A stretch of DNA of 64,000 bases, taken from NCBI GenBank assembly GCA_002099365.1, contig MSED01000004.1, positions 2,294,001 through 2,358,000 of the forward strand, written 5' to 3'. The translations under genes were made by a program, and so were the position numbers. Of this stretch, positions 32,519-42,025 are shown in pieces (position 1 is the stretch's first letter; each line of letters opens with the position of its first letter). This DNA is from Phialophora verrucosa (Eukaryota; Ascomycota; Eurotiomycetes; Chaetothyriales; Herpotrichiellaceae). Below the pieces are notes generated by a model. It did not search any database. It saw only the letters and a program-made list of their open reading frames with translations, and was not told the DNA's origin.

Positions 32519-34106
32519 ATGAGGCTCTGGTATCTCCCCTTCGTAGCTTTGCTGCCTTCGGCTCTGGCGCAAGATGGCACTACGACCACAGATTTCTTCG
32601 CCACAACCAGTACTATTGCGACAGATTCGTCCAGCACGACCCCCCAGGCTTTCACGACAACCATCGCTGTCGGCGGAACAGGGCATGCTTTTACCCCTGA
32701 TGTTGTCCAGGTTCCAGTAGGCGGCTTTGTTGGTATGTACCCAGCTCTACAGCAAGGGGTTAGATGTGGCGCTGACAGTCTCATCCAGAGTTCGACTTCT
32801 ATCCCACAAACCACTCGGTCATTCGAGCGGAATACCTGAGTCCATGCGTTCCTTATGAGCTGACGGGTACGATGGGTCTTTTCCCTGTTCCCCATATCAT
32901 GCGGCACCCTGTCGTCCATTATGCCATGAGCTAAATGAGTTGGATTGCAGGTATCGGCAAAGTCGGGTTCTTTTCTGGCTTCCATCCCGTCGACGCCATC
33001 CTGACGAACCCGCCCAAATGGACTCTTCAGATCAACGACTCCGACCCCATCTTCTTCTATTGCGGTGCTCCAAACTCGTGCATCGGCTACCAGATGGTTG
33101 GAGTCATCAATCCCAATGCTAGCGTCTCGGTCGAAGTCCAGAAGGACTACGCAGCCAATTCCTCTTTCATGCTGCTGCCCGGAGAGCCCTGGCCAGACGA
33201 GTCGAACCCGTTCGAAACAACCTCCACCTCCACAGCTACGGCCACAACCACCACGAGCTTGACCGCCACTTTCTCCCCGACACCCACCACAAGCTCCACG
33301 TCGGTAGCAGCGCCCCCAGCAACAGCCACGCCCGAGGCAAGTGAATCTCACCGTTCGCCGCTATCAACCGGAGCCATCGTCGGGATCGCAATCGGTAAGC
33401 CCCAGCCAAATCCTCCCGCGAGATCTCGCGTGCATTTCTCCATTTCTCTCCCTCTCTAACAGCCGTACCAGGTGGAGCGGCAGTCGTGCTCGCCGCAGCG
33501 CTCCTCCTGTTCTTCTGTGGCCGCCGATCCCGACGCCGGGCCAAGAACCAAGAGCAGACGGCCCCCACCACGCCGGCCATGGGTCCGACTCAACCCCCAG
33601 CCTACGTTCCCCCCGCCGCAAACTACGGCTACATGTCGCCTTCGAACAAACACATGTCGATGACCGCCATGCCTGTCACCGACGCATTCGGCAATCCCAT
33701 CCAGAATGGTGGTCCCTACGGTGGCGGCGGCTACCCACACGGCTACCCGCAAGGCTTCGCGCCGCCTCCGATGCAGCATGCCCCGCACATGATGGGCAAC
33801 CCTCATCCTTATGCTCCTCAGCACTCGCCGTCTACCGACATCTTCGGCACGGTGGTTCCCCCGCCTGGGCAGCACGTGCACGACACCACCCAGCCCAGCA
33901 CGGATGTGCATTCCCTGCGGGCCAGCAGTCCGAGCTCCATGCACGCGGCCCCGGCGCCGGTCGTGGGCGGCATCGAGGCCTTCCTCCAGCGTCAGGACCG
34001 CATGAGTCCTCAGCCAGAGAGCGAAGTTCATGGCGATACTGTTTATCCGCATGGCGTGGGGCCGTATGAGATGGCCGCCACGGGCACGCACCTACGGCAG
34101 TCGTAG
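32519..34106 (+). CDS. Secreted cupredoxin-like, Ser/Thr-rich single-pass wall protein, 4 exons
   Basis: Exons 32519-32732, 32789-32866, 32951-33394 and 33463-34106 give 459 aa; introns are 56, 84 and 68 bp and all phases close. A signal peptide (about residues 1-17, ending SALAQ) leads into a Thr-rich spacer and then a plastocyanin-like domain: VGGTGHAFTPDVVQVPVGGF, FDFYPTNHSV, SPCVPYE and FFYCGAPNSCIGYQMVGVIN. A Thr/Ser/Ala-rich, probably O-mannosylated stalk precedes a transmembrane helix (VVLAAALLLFFC) with a basic stop-transfer RRSRRR. The cytosolic tail is Pro/Gly/Met/His-rich. The layout suggests a cell-surface sensor or structural protein. The usual copper-ligand His next to Cys appears as Ser, so copper binding is doubtful. 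Confidence 0.85.
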
Positions 34107-34499
34107 TTGTAGTCAGAGTCCGTGGTTGTGATCGCGGCTGGCATGCGAGGACTTGTGTGACGAATGGGCGGAAACGGAGAGCATGGGCGCGGAGTCGAGT
34201 CGAGTCGAGAGGAGACCAGACGATATACTCGCTTGCTTTTGGTGGTCAAGAGAATTTCTGGGCCAGCCTACTCTGTACTGGAGCGTGGGTCACAAGTAAT
34301 TTACATATGCACTCGGTGTGGACTTACAAAAGATGTGTTTATACTTCCAACTTCCCGCTCCTTGTATGCATCCGGTTCTACCTCCGGAGTATAACCCTGT
34401 ATGACGACCGTAATGGTCCTGTACAACGCAATTCCAACGTCAATCTACAAGCCGACCATGCAAAGCCATCTATCATCTAAATATCCAAGTCATTTTTCT
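34107..34499. other. Convergent intergenic spacer
   Basis: 393 bp between the stops of the cupredoxin-like gene and the FAD oxidoreductase. It contains a short GAGTC-rich stretch near 34193-34210. Nothing else seen. Confidence 0.55.
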
Positions 34500-36128
34500 C
34501 TACCGCTTCCTCAAGTAATCGCCCCCTTTCAGCGCGCTCAGCACGCCGTAGACACCCGCGAGGGGCCACACGCTCCACACGCCGTGTTCGATGGGTAATT
34601 TGGCGTCGTTTCTGACAAGCTGCCCATCTTCAGCTGTGACTTCTTCATGGATGTCCCGTGTCCGGACTTTCTCAAACACGCTGGGAATGTAGCCCTCGGC
34701 TTTGTACTTTGTTCGCAACGAGTCGTACCATTTCTTGTCGTAGATGTCCCAGAATTCGTCTTCGGTGTAGAATGTCTGCGCGTACAGCCATTTCATCCCA
34801 CCCAGGGATTTGAGTTTGCGTTCGATAAGCCGGTTGATCGTGACTTGGAGGTACGGCGCGGGAGTTTCGCCCCAGACGCCGATGTTGAGCAATGCGTTGT
34901 CGAACTGGCTATCACTGGTGGTAGTAGGTCGAGATCCCGAGTCTAGCTCTGCACCCGACGACAGCGGGTTGTTTCTCAGATGTGGATTCATACTCACGCC
35001 CTCCCCGGGCTTGAGGGGACATAACCACCTCGGATAGACGTGCGGCAACTCCGTGTCAAGCCAGCGAGAGAACTCGGGCATGTTCTTGTTCGGTAGCGCC
35101 ATGTCCTGGATGATGAAGCGTTGGTAGAGCCCTGAACGATGCAAGGCGTGATACATGATCCGGGTGTGCATGAAGTAGTCGGCCAGCCAGCGCACAGGGC
35201 GAACGAAGGGCACGCAGAAATACTTGTATGCGAATCGGCCGGTCCAGAAGGCGCCGCGGTCATAGCGGAAGAGATAGTCCGTCAGGGGGATCAAGTCACG
35301 GGGAGGGGACACAAACGAAGACTTCAATGAGGGTGTGACGCTGTTCATTCTTGCTTCGGCGTGCAGGTAAAACCATTGATCCCACGCTTTCGTGAACGTG
35401 ACGACAGGGAGGTCTCTGTTGTCATCACTCAGACTCGTGAGTCGCCCGGACATGACGACCCCTTTATCCGGAGCGAACATGATTCCATCCAGGAAGTCGG
35501 CCTCCGTTTGGTTCGTAACCTGCTTGATGATTTCCTGTGCGTGCTCAATGCTTCCCACCCTCAGATACGACAGCTCGACAAACTCCTTCGCAGGGACCAA
35601 GCGCATCTCGAACAGAGTGATAACACCGAGTGTGCCAAACGTGCCTGCCATGCCGCGGAACAGATCTGGTCTCTCCTCCTCCGAGGCTGTCACGGTCTCT
35701 CCATCCGCAAGCACGACCTCCAGCCAAGTCACGGCCTTGTCGAAAAAGCCATGCCTGAAACTGCTGCTCTCGCCCGCCGTGCCTGCAAAGCCGCCTCCAA
35801 CTGTAATGCCCGGGAACTCGGGCACAACGGGAGGCACCAGGCCGTGCCGCAACGTGGCTTCGACCAATTTGTCCATGGGCACATTCGGCTCGACGAGACA
35901 TGTCCGCTTCGACGGCGAGACAGAGAGCACATGGCTGAGGGAGGAGATGTCCACTGTGGCGTCTCGCAGGCGCTCGCTCAAGCGAGTCGAGTTTGTGTTC
36001 CCATGGAAAATGCGGAAGGGGATCTTGCGGGTGTGGAAATCAGTCACCTGTTTGGAAATCCGGGACACGACGGCTTTGTGCTCAGTGAGGGAGGCGTCAT
36101 GGTCGTCCGTGCCGGCAGCGTCGCCCAT
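34500..36128 (-). CDS. FAD-binding oxidoreductase, DHCR24/DIMINUTO-like
   Basis: A 542-aa single-exon protein. The FAD-binding PCMH domain occupies roughly residues 20-210, with FRIFHGNTNSTR, CLVEPNVPMDKLVEATLRHGL, PEFPGITVGGGFAGTAGESSSF and GTFGTLGVITLFEMRL. The C-terminal half has the family's WDQWFYLHAEAR, YFCVPFVRPVRWLADYFMHTR and the KNMPEFSRWLDTELPHVYPRWLCPL region. Animal and plant relatives reduce the sterol side chain at C24. Fungi mostly use ERG4/ERG24-type enzymes, so this homologue may act on a sterol-like or other lipid; the substrate is inferred. No clear N-terminal membrane anchor is present, unlike DHCR24. Bidirectional context gives no pathway clue. Confidence 0.85.
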   Translation of the reverse strand: MGDAAGTDDHDASLTEHKAVVSRISKQVTDFHTRKIPFRIFHGNTNSTRLSERLRDATVDISSLSHVLSVSPSKRTCLVEPNVPMDKLVEATLRHGLVPPVVPEFPGITVGGGFAGTAGESSSFRHGFFDKAVTWLEVVLADGETVTASEEERPDLFRGMAGTFGTLGVITLFEMRLVPAKEFVELSYLRVGSIEHAQEIIKQVTNQTEADFLDGIMFAPDKGVVMSGRLTSLSDDNRDLPVVTFTKAWDQWFYLHAEARMNSVTPSLKSSFVSPPRDLIPLTDYLFRYDRGAFWTGRFAYKYFCVPFVRPVRWLADYFMHTRIMYHALHRSGLYQRFIIQDMALPNKNMPEFSRWLDTELPHVYPRWLCPLKPGEGVSMNPHLRNNPLSSGAELDSGSRPTTTSDSQFDNALLNIGVWGETPAPYLQVTINRLIERKLKSLGGMKWLYAQTFYTEDEFWDIYDKKWYDSLRTKYKAEGYIPSVFEKVRTRDIHEEVTAEDGQLVRNDAKLPIEHGVWSVWPLAGVYGVLSALKGGDYLRKR

Positions 36129-36592
36129 GGTGGTAGCCGAGGAGAATAGACTCCGGATCCAGATTCAGTAGGCACGTTGATTAATCCTGAATGCGAAGTC
36201 ACTTGTGCTCTTGCCCGCGCTGACGAAAATGATTAACAGCGGATAACTAACAAGTACACTCAAGGCTTCTCAGGACAGCTCTTCGCCTCTGACAAGACCA
36301 TTTAATTGTCTCTTGGGCTTCATATACCCACCTTACGCCAAGCAATGAAGATGGCGCCGCTACCGACGCGTTGTATGTAAACGACGGTGAGCAAGCCAGA
36401 ACAGAAGCTTCCTTGTGCATATCCACTTGCGTCTCAAGGCCTGCTGCGTCGCCGTAGTGACAATCCGTGTGCAATCTGACTTTCCTCTCACTTGCCTCTC
36501 ACTTGCCTCTCACTCACTCCTCCGTTTCCGGCCGAAAAACAATACAGCGGCGGACCAAGATCCGTCCGCTCCCCCCTACACCAACCACGTAT
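36129..36592. other. Intergenic spacer
   Basis: 464 bp holding the FAD oxidoreductase promoter and the 3' flank of the DJ-1/PfpI gene. Near 36476-36520 a CTTGCCTCTCA-type segment occurs about three times in tandem. No gene seen. Confidence 0.55.
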
Positions 36593-37387
36593 TTAAACCT
36601 TCAATGGGGCGTCACCATATCCTACATCTCTCTGCGGATAATGCCCGGAGTCCAGAGCGAACTGCAAAAGAGTGCCTTCACCGCCCCAGTACTCTGTCCC
36701 GAATGCACCCATGAGATCCAGCCCATTCAGCAATGCGCCGCTCGTCCACAGCTTGCCATCTCTGTGCCAGCGCTTCTCGACCCAGTTGACCTCGGGCGCT
36801 GTCTGGCGCAGTTGGTCCAGCAAGAACTGCGGCGCTGTCACCGTCTTGTCCTTGAACAGTCCGGCTTGGAAAGGCGCGAGAAACCCTCCACAGATAGTGA
36901 TGAAGGCAGAGCAGGCATCGTAGCTCTTGCGAATAAATTCAAGCTCTGCCTTGCTCGGAGTGTAACCCTCAAGTTGCACATGAGCTCCCATGAGCACGAT
37001 GTCGAGTGGAGGACAGCTCGCGAATGTGTCCTGAACGAACGATGAGCTTCTCGATTCGCAACAGTTCGAGTCCACTTACGGTCGGCACAAGCGATATGCC
37101 CCCAGTCAGTCTCGCCGTTTCCCCGGTCTCGTTGACCCAGTGGAACTCAATGTCTAGGGCTTGAGCCGCGATGCCTCCTGGGTAGAATGGCTCCAGAGTC
37201 GCAACGAATTTCTTAGACATGGCATGCAGCAGATCGATTGGAGCAACATCCAATACCTCCGTCTCCCTGTGTTTTCGTCAATCATCATGATCACAACGTC
37301 GACACTCCTAGAGACTTACGAATTCAACAGTATCACCCCAACTTGGATGGGGCGATTTGGCTTGGAGAGATCAAATTGTTCTGCCAT
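36593..37387 (-). CDS. DJ-1/PfpI family protein, 3 exons
   Basis: Exons 37387-37320, 37266-37080 and 37030-36593 give 230 aa; introns are 53 and 49 bp and all phases close. It has the class I glutamine amidotransferase-like fold: a first strand IQVGVILLNSETEVLDVAPIDLL, then PPLDIVLMG, and a nucleophile elbow with Cys132 in AFITICGGFLAPFQAGLF. The ending EVNWVEKRWHRDGKLWTSGALLNGLDLMG is typical of ThiJ/PfpI proteins. No AraC-type DNA-binding domain is attached, so it is a stand-alone fungal member. Roles in this family range from glyoxalase and isocyanide hydratase to stress chaperone, and this one cannot be assigned. The usual His of the Cys-His pair after the elbow is replaced by Gly, so hydrolase-like activity is uncertain. 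Confidence 0.85.
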
Positions 37388-39311
37388 CTTGCACTTTTCT
37401 TTGCAAGAAAACTCCCTGGACCGTATTCGTCCAGGTCTGCTGTTGTGATCCTGAATTGGCACGGTCATGGACGTCTGTCCGGGACCGCCAGGACTTATAT
37501 ACCCGACCACGGAGAACTTACACCAGTGGAAAGCAGCGGGCGGCTTGTTATTCCCCGACCCATATTCGAACCCTCATTTATCCGCAGTGCAACTAGTTCC
37601 TGTCGCGCCTGAGATGAGCAGGTTTCTGAAAGACACAGGCTCTGCGCCTCGATTCCATCTGGCCACTTGCACAAAGAAGAAAGATGTTGCCTGAATGATA
37701 AGGTCTCTTGGTTCAGACCACCAGGTCCACGACTTCAGCCTCCCAGAGTCCACAATGGCCGGACCATTGATCACGCCCGCCCAATTGGGAAATCTGCACC
37801 GAAGTGGCATAGCGTCGGGCCAATAACTGTCCATTTCCAGCGGTGCAGTGCCCTTTTTAGAGGTACCTGACCGAGGGGCGTATGGATACTACGAGTCCCA
37901 GGTCATGTTAATAACGAGGAATGGACACGGTGAGCGACAAAGTCTCTGAGTAGAGGCACCCGACAATAAGTTGAGCCAGTGGACACCTTGACCAATAGGA
38001 ACGATCTGCGAACGGTTTACGGGGACCATGTATGAGAAAGACGAACATCACTCTCACGCGTCCGGACACTGAGAAGTGGTACAAGAGTGACTCCTGTGGA
38101 CTGGAAAGTGCCGACGTCTCCGTGTCAGTCGACCGAAGCCTTCCATCGAACCTTGAAACACGAAATGTATAGCGGACCTCGGCATGAACCTCGGGAACCA
38201 CTTGGCATCCCTTTTGTCGATCTATGAAAAAGGGAAAGAGAGCGTTCTCAGTCCCTCACCCCGTTCCGCGGAAGTACGGTGGAGTGGCTGGTTATGCACC
38301 CGAACCAAGAGCTCGAGTGTTCCTTCACATACCAGGTGGTGGTCTGTTCACGACAACGCAATTTTTCCGACCAGCCATATGGTCTGTGCGCCTCTGGCAG
38401 GCAGTGTGCCAAGGTGGCAGGGCAGAAAGAACCGTCAACCGAGGGATTACCTACTTCGTAACATAGCTCGGCTTGCATCATTGCACTATTGAGTTCTCAA
38501 GGCGAGGCATACTTCTACTCCCGGCTACTTCCAGGCTAACACATACATGCAGCCAGGTTCATGGCGCCTCCTGGAAAGGAGGGGGGAAATTGCGGGGGAG
38601 GGTCGGAGGTTGAATAGCGGGGCCAGTGGGGGGCAGCTCGTTAGACGCCCAAGGCTGGGGCCCCGGCCGGCGCACGCGGCGACACCCTTGACCACACGAA
38701 TGGCCGGTGGGCCCGAGACAACCAGACAACGAGACGACTCGGTCGGCGGGAACCTACAACTGACGAGACGAGCTGTCTGCTGTGGATAGAATGTCGGGTG
38801 GCTCGGAGTGGGACAGGACACATTCCTTTCCAAGCAAAACCCTCCGCGCTGGGTAGAACAACTGCAGAAATCGAGATTTCCGGACAGCTGGTGTGTCAAA
38901 AGAACTGAGTCAGTGACCTTTCTCCCGTGAATAAGGCACAAGAAATCGCCAATCAGAACAACAGCGGACATTGGGCCAAGTTAACAAGCGACCATACACA
39001 TGTGCGAGCTGCATACGCCCTTTGCTCTAGCCCAATACCTACCCCGGTTTCTCAACCCCCAGACTTCGATTGTAGCTTTGCCCGCTCTCTTCGCGACCGA
39101 GGTAGCTGTTCCAGCCCAACGGTTACAGTTTGATATCCTCGACCCGAAGAAGCGGGGAGACGCGAAATGCCCATGGCATGATATTTGATCAGAGGCTCCC
39201 TCTTCGTACGGCGTTTCTGTCTCCTCCTCAGCTCTCCTAGATTGCATCTTCCAAAACCGGGCATCAGTTATTTGCAGCCTGAGGCGTCAGAACGGGAACC
39301 ACGACCCAACC
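37388..39311. other. Gene-poor region
   Basis: About 1.9 kb between the DJ-1/PfpI gene and the MFS transporter, which point away from each other. The frames found (for example minus strand 38971-38525) lack ATG starts, domains or convincing composition. It holds both promoters and a G-rich patch near 38577-38680. Confidence 0.5.
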
Positions 39312-41342
39312 ATGAGCGTCGTACCACCAGAGAACACAGATCGATTTGAGCATGAGAGGCAGCATGATGCCGAACTGCGACACGACAAGGAGCTGATGGA
39401 GCATCGGGAGCATGCCCTCATCGAGGATGAGAAGACGCAAGTCAAAGAGGAGCTGGCCACTGGAAGCCCTTCTGAGCCAGCCAGCGACACCCCACAGTAT
39501 CAGACCAAGACTGTCTGGACCCTCCGAACTTTCATTGCCACTGTGTCCCTCAGCGGGCTCTACGTGGGGTCACAGATACCGCTCTATTTCGTGGGCGGTT
39601 CTCTTACATTTATCGCCGCTGATATCGGTGGTGCCGAGGCGTCCGCCTGGCTATCTGTCTCGTATGCCCTTGCACTTTCCGCAGTGGCGCCCTTCTGCGG
39701 CTATCTACAGGATCTTGTGGGCCGGAGAAACATAACCCTCGGTGGCGGCGTGTCACTGATGATGGGCTGCATCATCCTGGCGACCGCTCACACGTTTGGG
39801 CAGGGCGTCGTAGGAATGAGCTTCGCCGGGGCTGGGGCTGCGATCGGCGAGCTCACAGCTCTTGCTGGGTTGGTGGTGTTCTAACCTGCAACACGTTCAT
39901 GGAGCTGACCCGCCGCACTTTTAGGACTTCCGAGCTCGTCCCCGTGAACAAGCGAGGCATATATCTCGCCCTGGTGACGCTGTTTGTCCTACCATTTACC
40001 CCGTACCTGTTGTACTCTCAGTTGCTGTCAACCTACCACACCTGGCGATGGGGCATCTGGATCTGCTTGTAAGTCGACCAAGGCAATCCAAGACGGGTTC
40101 GTTGTCCGTGGCTGATGCGGGTTGACAGGATCTGGAACGGCCTCTGGTGGGTCATCATCTTTGCCGTCTACTTCCCCGAGTCCCAGATCCGAGCGAAAGG
40201 CCAAGCTGCAAAGGCGATTCTGAAGAGGATCGACTACATCGGCGGGGCGCTGTCGATCATGGGCTTGACACTCATGTAAGGGCTCTCTTTTGCATCCATA
40301 CGCCGTTCTTGGCCTGACAATATTTCCACAGCCTGGTCGCGCTCCAAGCCGGAGGGTACTCCCATCCCTGGAAAAGCGGCTACGTACTCGCCCAACTCAT
40401 CATCGGCGTGTTCCTCCTTGCCGCCTTTGTGATCTGGGAGTGGAAGTACAGCAAAGATCCGATGGTCCCGCACGAAATGTTCGCCGGACAAAGAATCGTC
40501 GCAATGGCCTACGGAATTGCCTTTATAGCCGGTGAGCATGTTTCCCCGGACGTGGTGCCACGTTGAGTTGCGGATTTACCAGAACTGACATTCCCAATCC
40601 GACAGGCATGAACTTCTACGCCATGCTCAACTTCTTCCCCCTAGTCTTCAGCACCGTCTTCGACCCGGACCCGGTCCACGTCGGGCTCCGCGGCCTGGCG
40701 CCGGGCCTGTCGACCACGTTTGGCGCCGTCATCGCGAACGCCGCCCTCTCCTGGTTCAAGGGCCACAACCGCGAACTGCTCCTCGCAGGGTGCCTGATCA
40801 TGACAGCCTTCGGCGGCTCCTTCGCGGCCGTGAACCCGGACCGCGAAGCCCTCGCGATCGGCCTCGGCACCATGACGGGCTTCGGCGTCGGGGCCGTGCT
40901 CGTCCCCGCGGCCACCGTCGCCGTGACCGTGACGCCGGACACCAGCATCGCCACGTGCGTGGCCCTGTCCCTCACGATCCGCGCCGTCGGCGGCTCCATC
41001 GGCTACGCCATCTACTACAACGTCTTCATCAACAAGCTCACGCCCAAGCTGCCCGTCTACGTCGGCCGGTACGCCGTCGCGGCGGGCCTCCCGCTCGCCT
41101 CGGCCGAACAGTTTGTCGGCGCGTACCTGACCGCGCCGGCGAACTTGACAGCCGTGCCTGGCGTGAACGAGCAGATCCTCGACGCCGCCGCCGTCGGCAG
41201 CCGCTGGGCCTACGCCGACAGCCTCAAGTACGTGTGGTTGAGCAGCATCAGCTTCGGCTGCTGCGCCATCATCGCCTGTCTCTTCATCGGCAATATCGGG
41301 AAATACATGACGAACCGTGTCGCGGCGAGGATTCGCGAGTAG
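39312..41342 (+). CDS. MFS transporter, TRI12/siderophore-efflux type, 5 exons
   Basis: Exons 39312-39868, 39925-40068, 40129-40275, 40332-40531 and 40606-41342 give 594 aa; introns are 56, 60, 56 and 74 bp and all phases close. A charged cytosolic N-terminus of about 70 residues is followed by 12-14 hydrophobic segments. Motif A is visible as GYLQDLVGRRNI after the second helix, and TSELVPVNKRGIYLALV plus NGLWWVIIFAVYFPES match the fungal trichothecene efflux pump family (PF06609). It is probably a plasma-membrane exporter of a toxic metabolite or xenobiotic, or a siderophore-type carrier. No biosynthetic cluster surrounds it, so the substrate is unknown. The last exon encodes the second six-helix bundle. 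Confidence 0.9.
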
Positions 41343-42025
41343 TGAGAAAAGCCGGCTCTCTTGGCTGGGTATTAGTTATTCCCAGCTGGCCTTGGGAGTT
41401 AGAGGTGGGTGGTCCACACCTCGAAGTCCGACGATCGAGGAGGCTGCTGTGGGCAAGTGAGATATTAGTGGATGAGTGCCTGAGTCAGTCAGTCCGTCAG
41501 TGCGTGGATGGATGGATAGATGGATGACCACCCCAACATAACAGATAATACTGACAGATATCACGAGAAAGGCGATAAACGCTAAAGGATAAATGCTCTC
41601 TAATGCATGCGTGTCCTGACCATGATTGCTCTTGATGGCTAATTATGAGCTGACGGTCGGCCCCTCCGAAGACTTCCTCTACTGTATCGACACTGCGAGG
41701 AATAATGCAGTACAGAATTGTAAGGAGAGCAGTGGTCAGTGGGAGTGCGTTGGTCCCGAAGAGTCGAACTCATTCATTACGCGTAGAGCCTGGAGCATTG
41801 CTGTTGAATGCATCCTTCGAACACACGGGTTGTAAGGACTAAGGGTCGTTGCTCGTGCCTTTCTTGCCAATGTCTGCGTTTCATACGGTCCTGCATGACT
41901 GGACTAGACCCGCAGTGGGCAACAATTCAAGTCCTTGCACATTATTTCTCAAATGCTTTTGACCTGTTGTACAGTCTATCGTTCTATCTTCGGCGTCTCC
42001 CGAAGTCTCTGGCTCGCCAAGTACC
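41343..42025. other. Convergent intergenic region with microsatellites
   Basis: 683 bp between the MFS and UGGT stops. It contains an imperfect GTCA tetramer tract (41481-41500) next to a GGAT/GATG tetramer tract (41501-41526). No gene seen. Confidence 0.6.
41481..41526 (+). repeat. Adjacent GTCA and GGAT microsatellites
   Basis: Two imperfect tetranucleotide tracts lie back to back in the convergent spacer. They are potentially length-polymorphic between strains. Confidence 0.8.

Noticed and set aside
38525..38971. Minus-strand frame in the 37-39 kb spacer
   Set aside because: No ATG start near its beginning, no domain and low-information composition.
41479..41487. TGAGTCA motif (also near 38904) as a Gcn4 site
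   Set aside because: It lies inside a microsatellite between convergent genes; a 7-mer of this kind is expected several times in 64 kb by chance.
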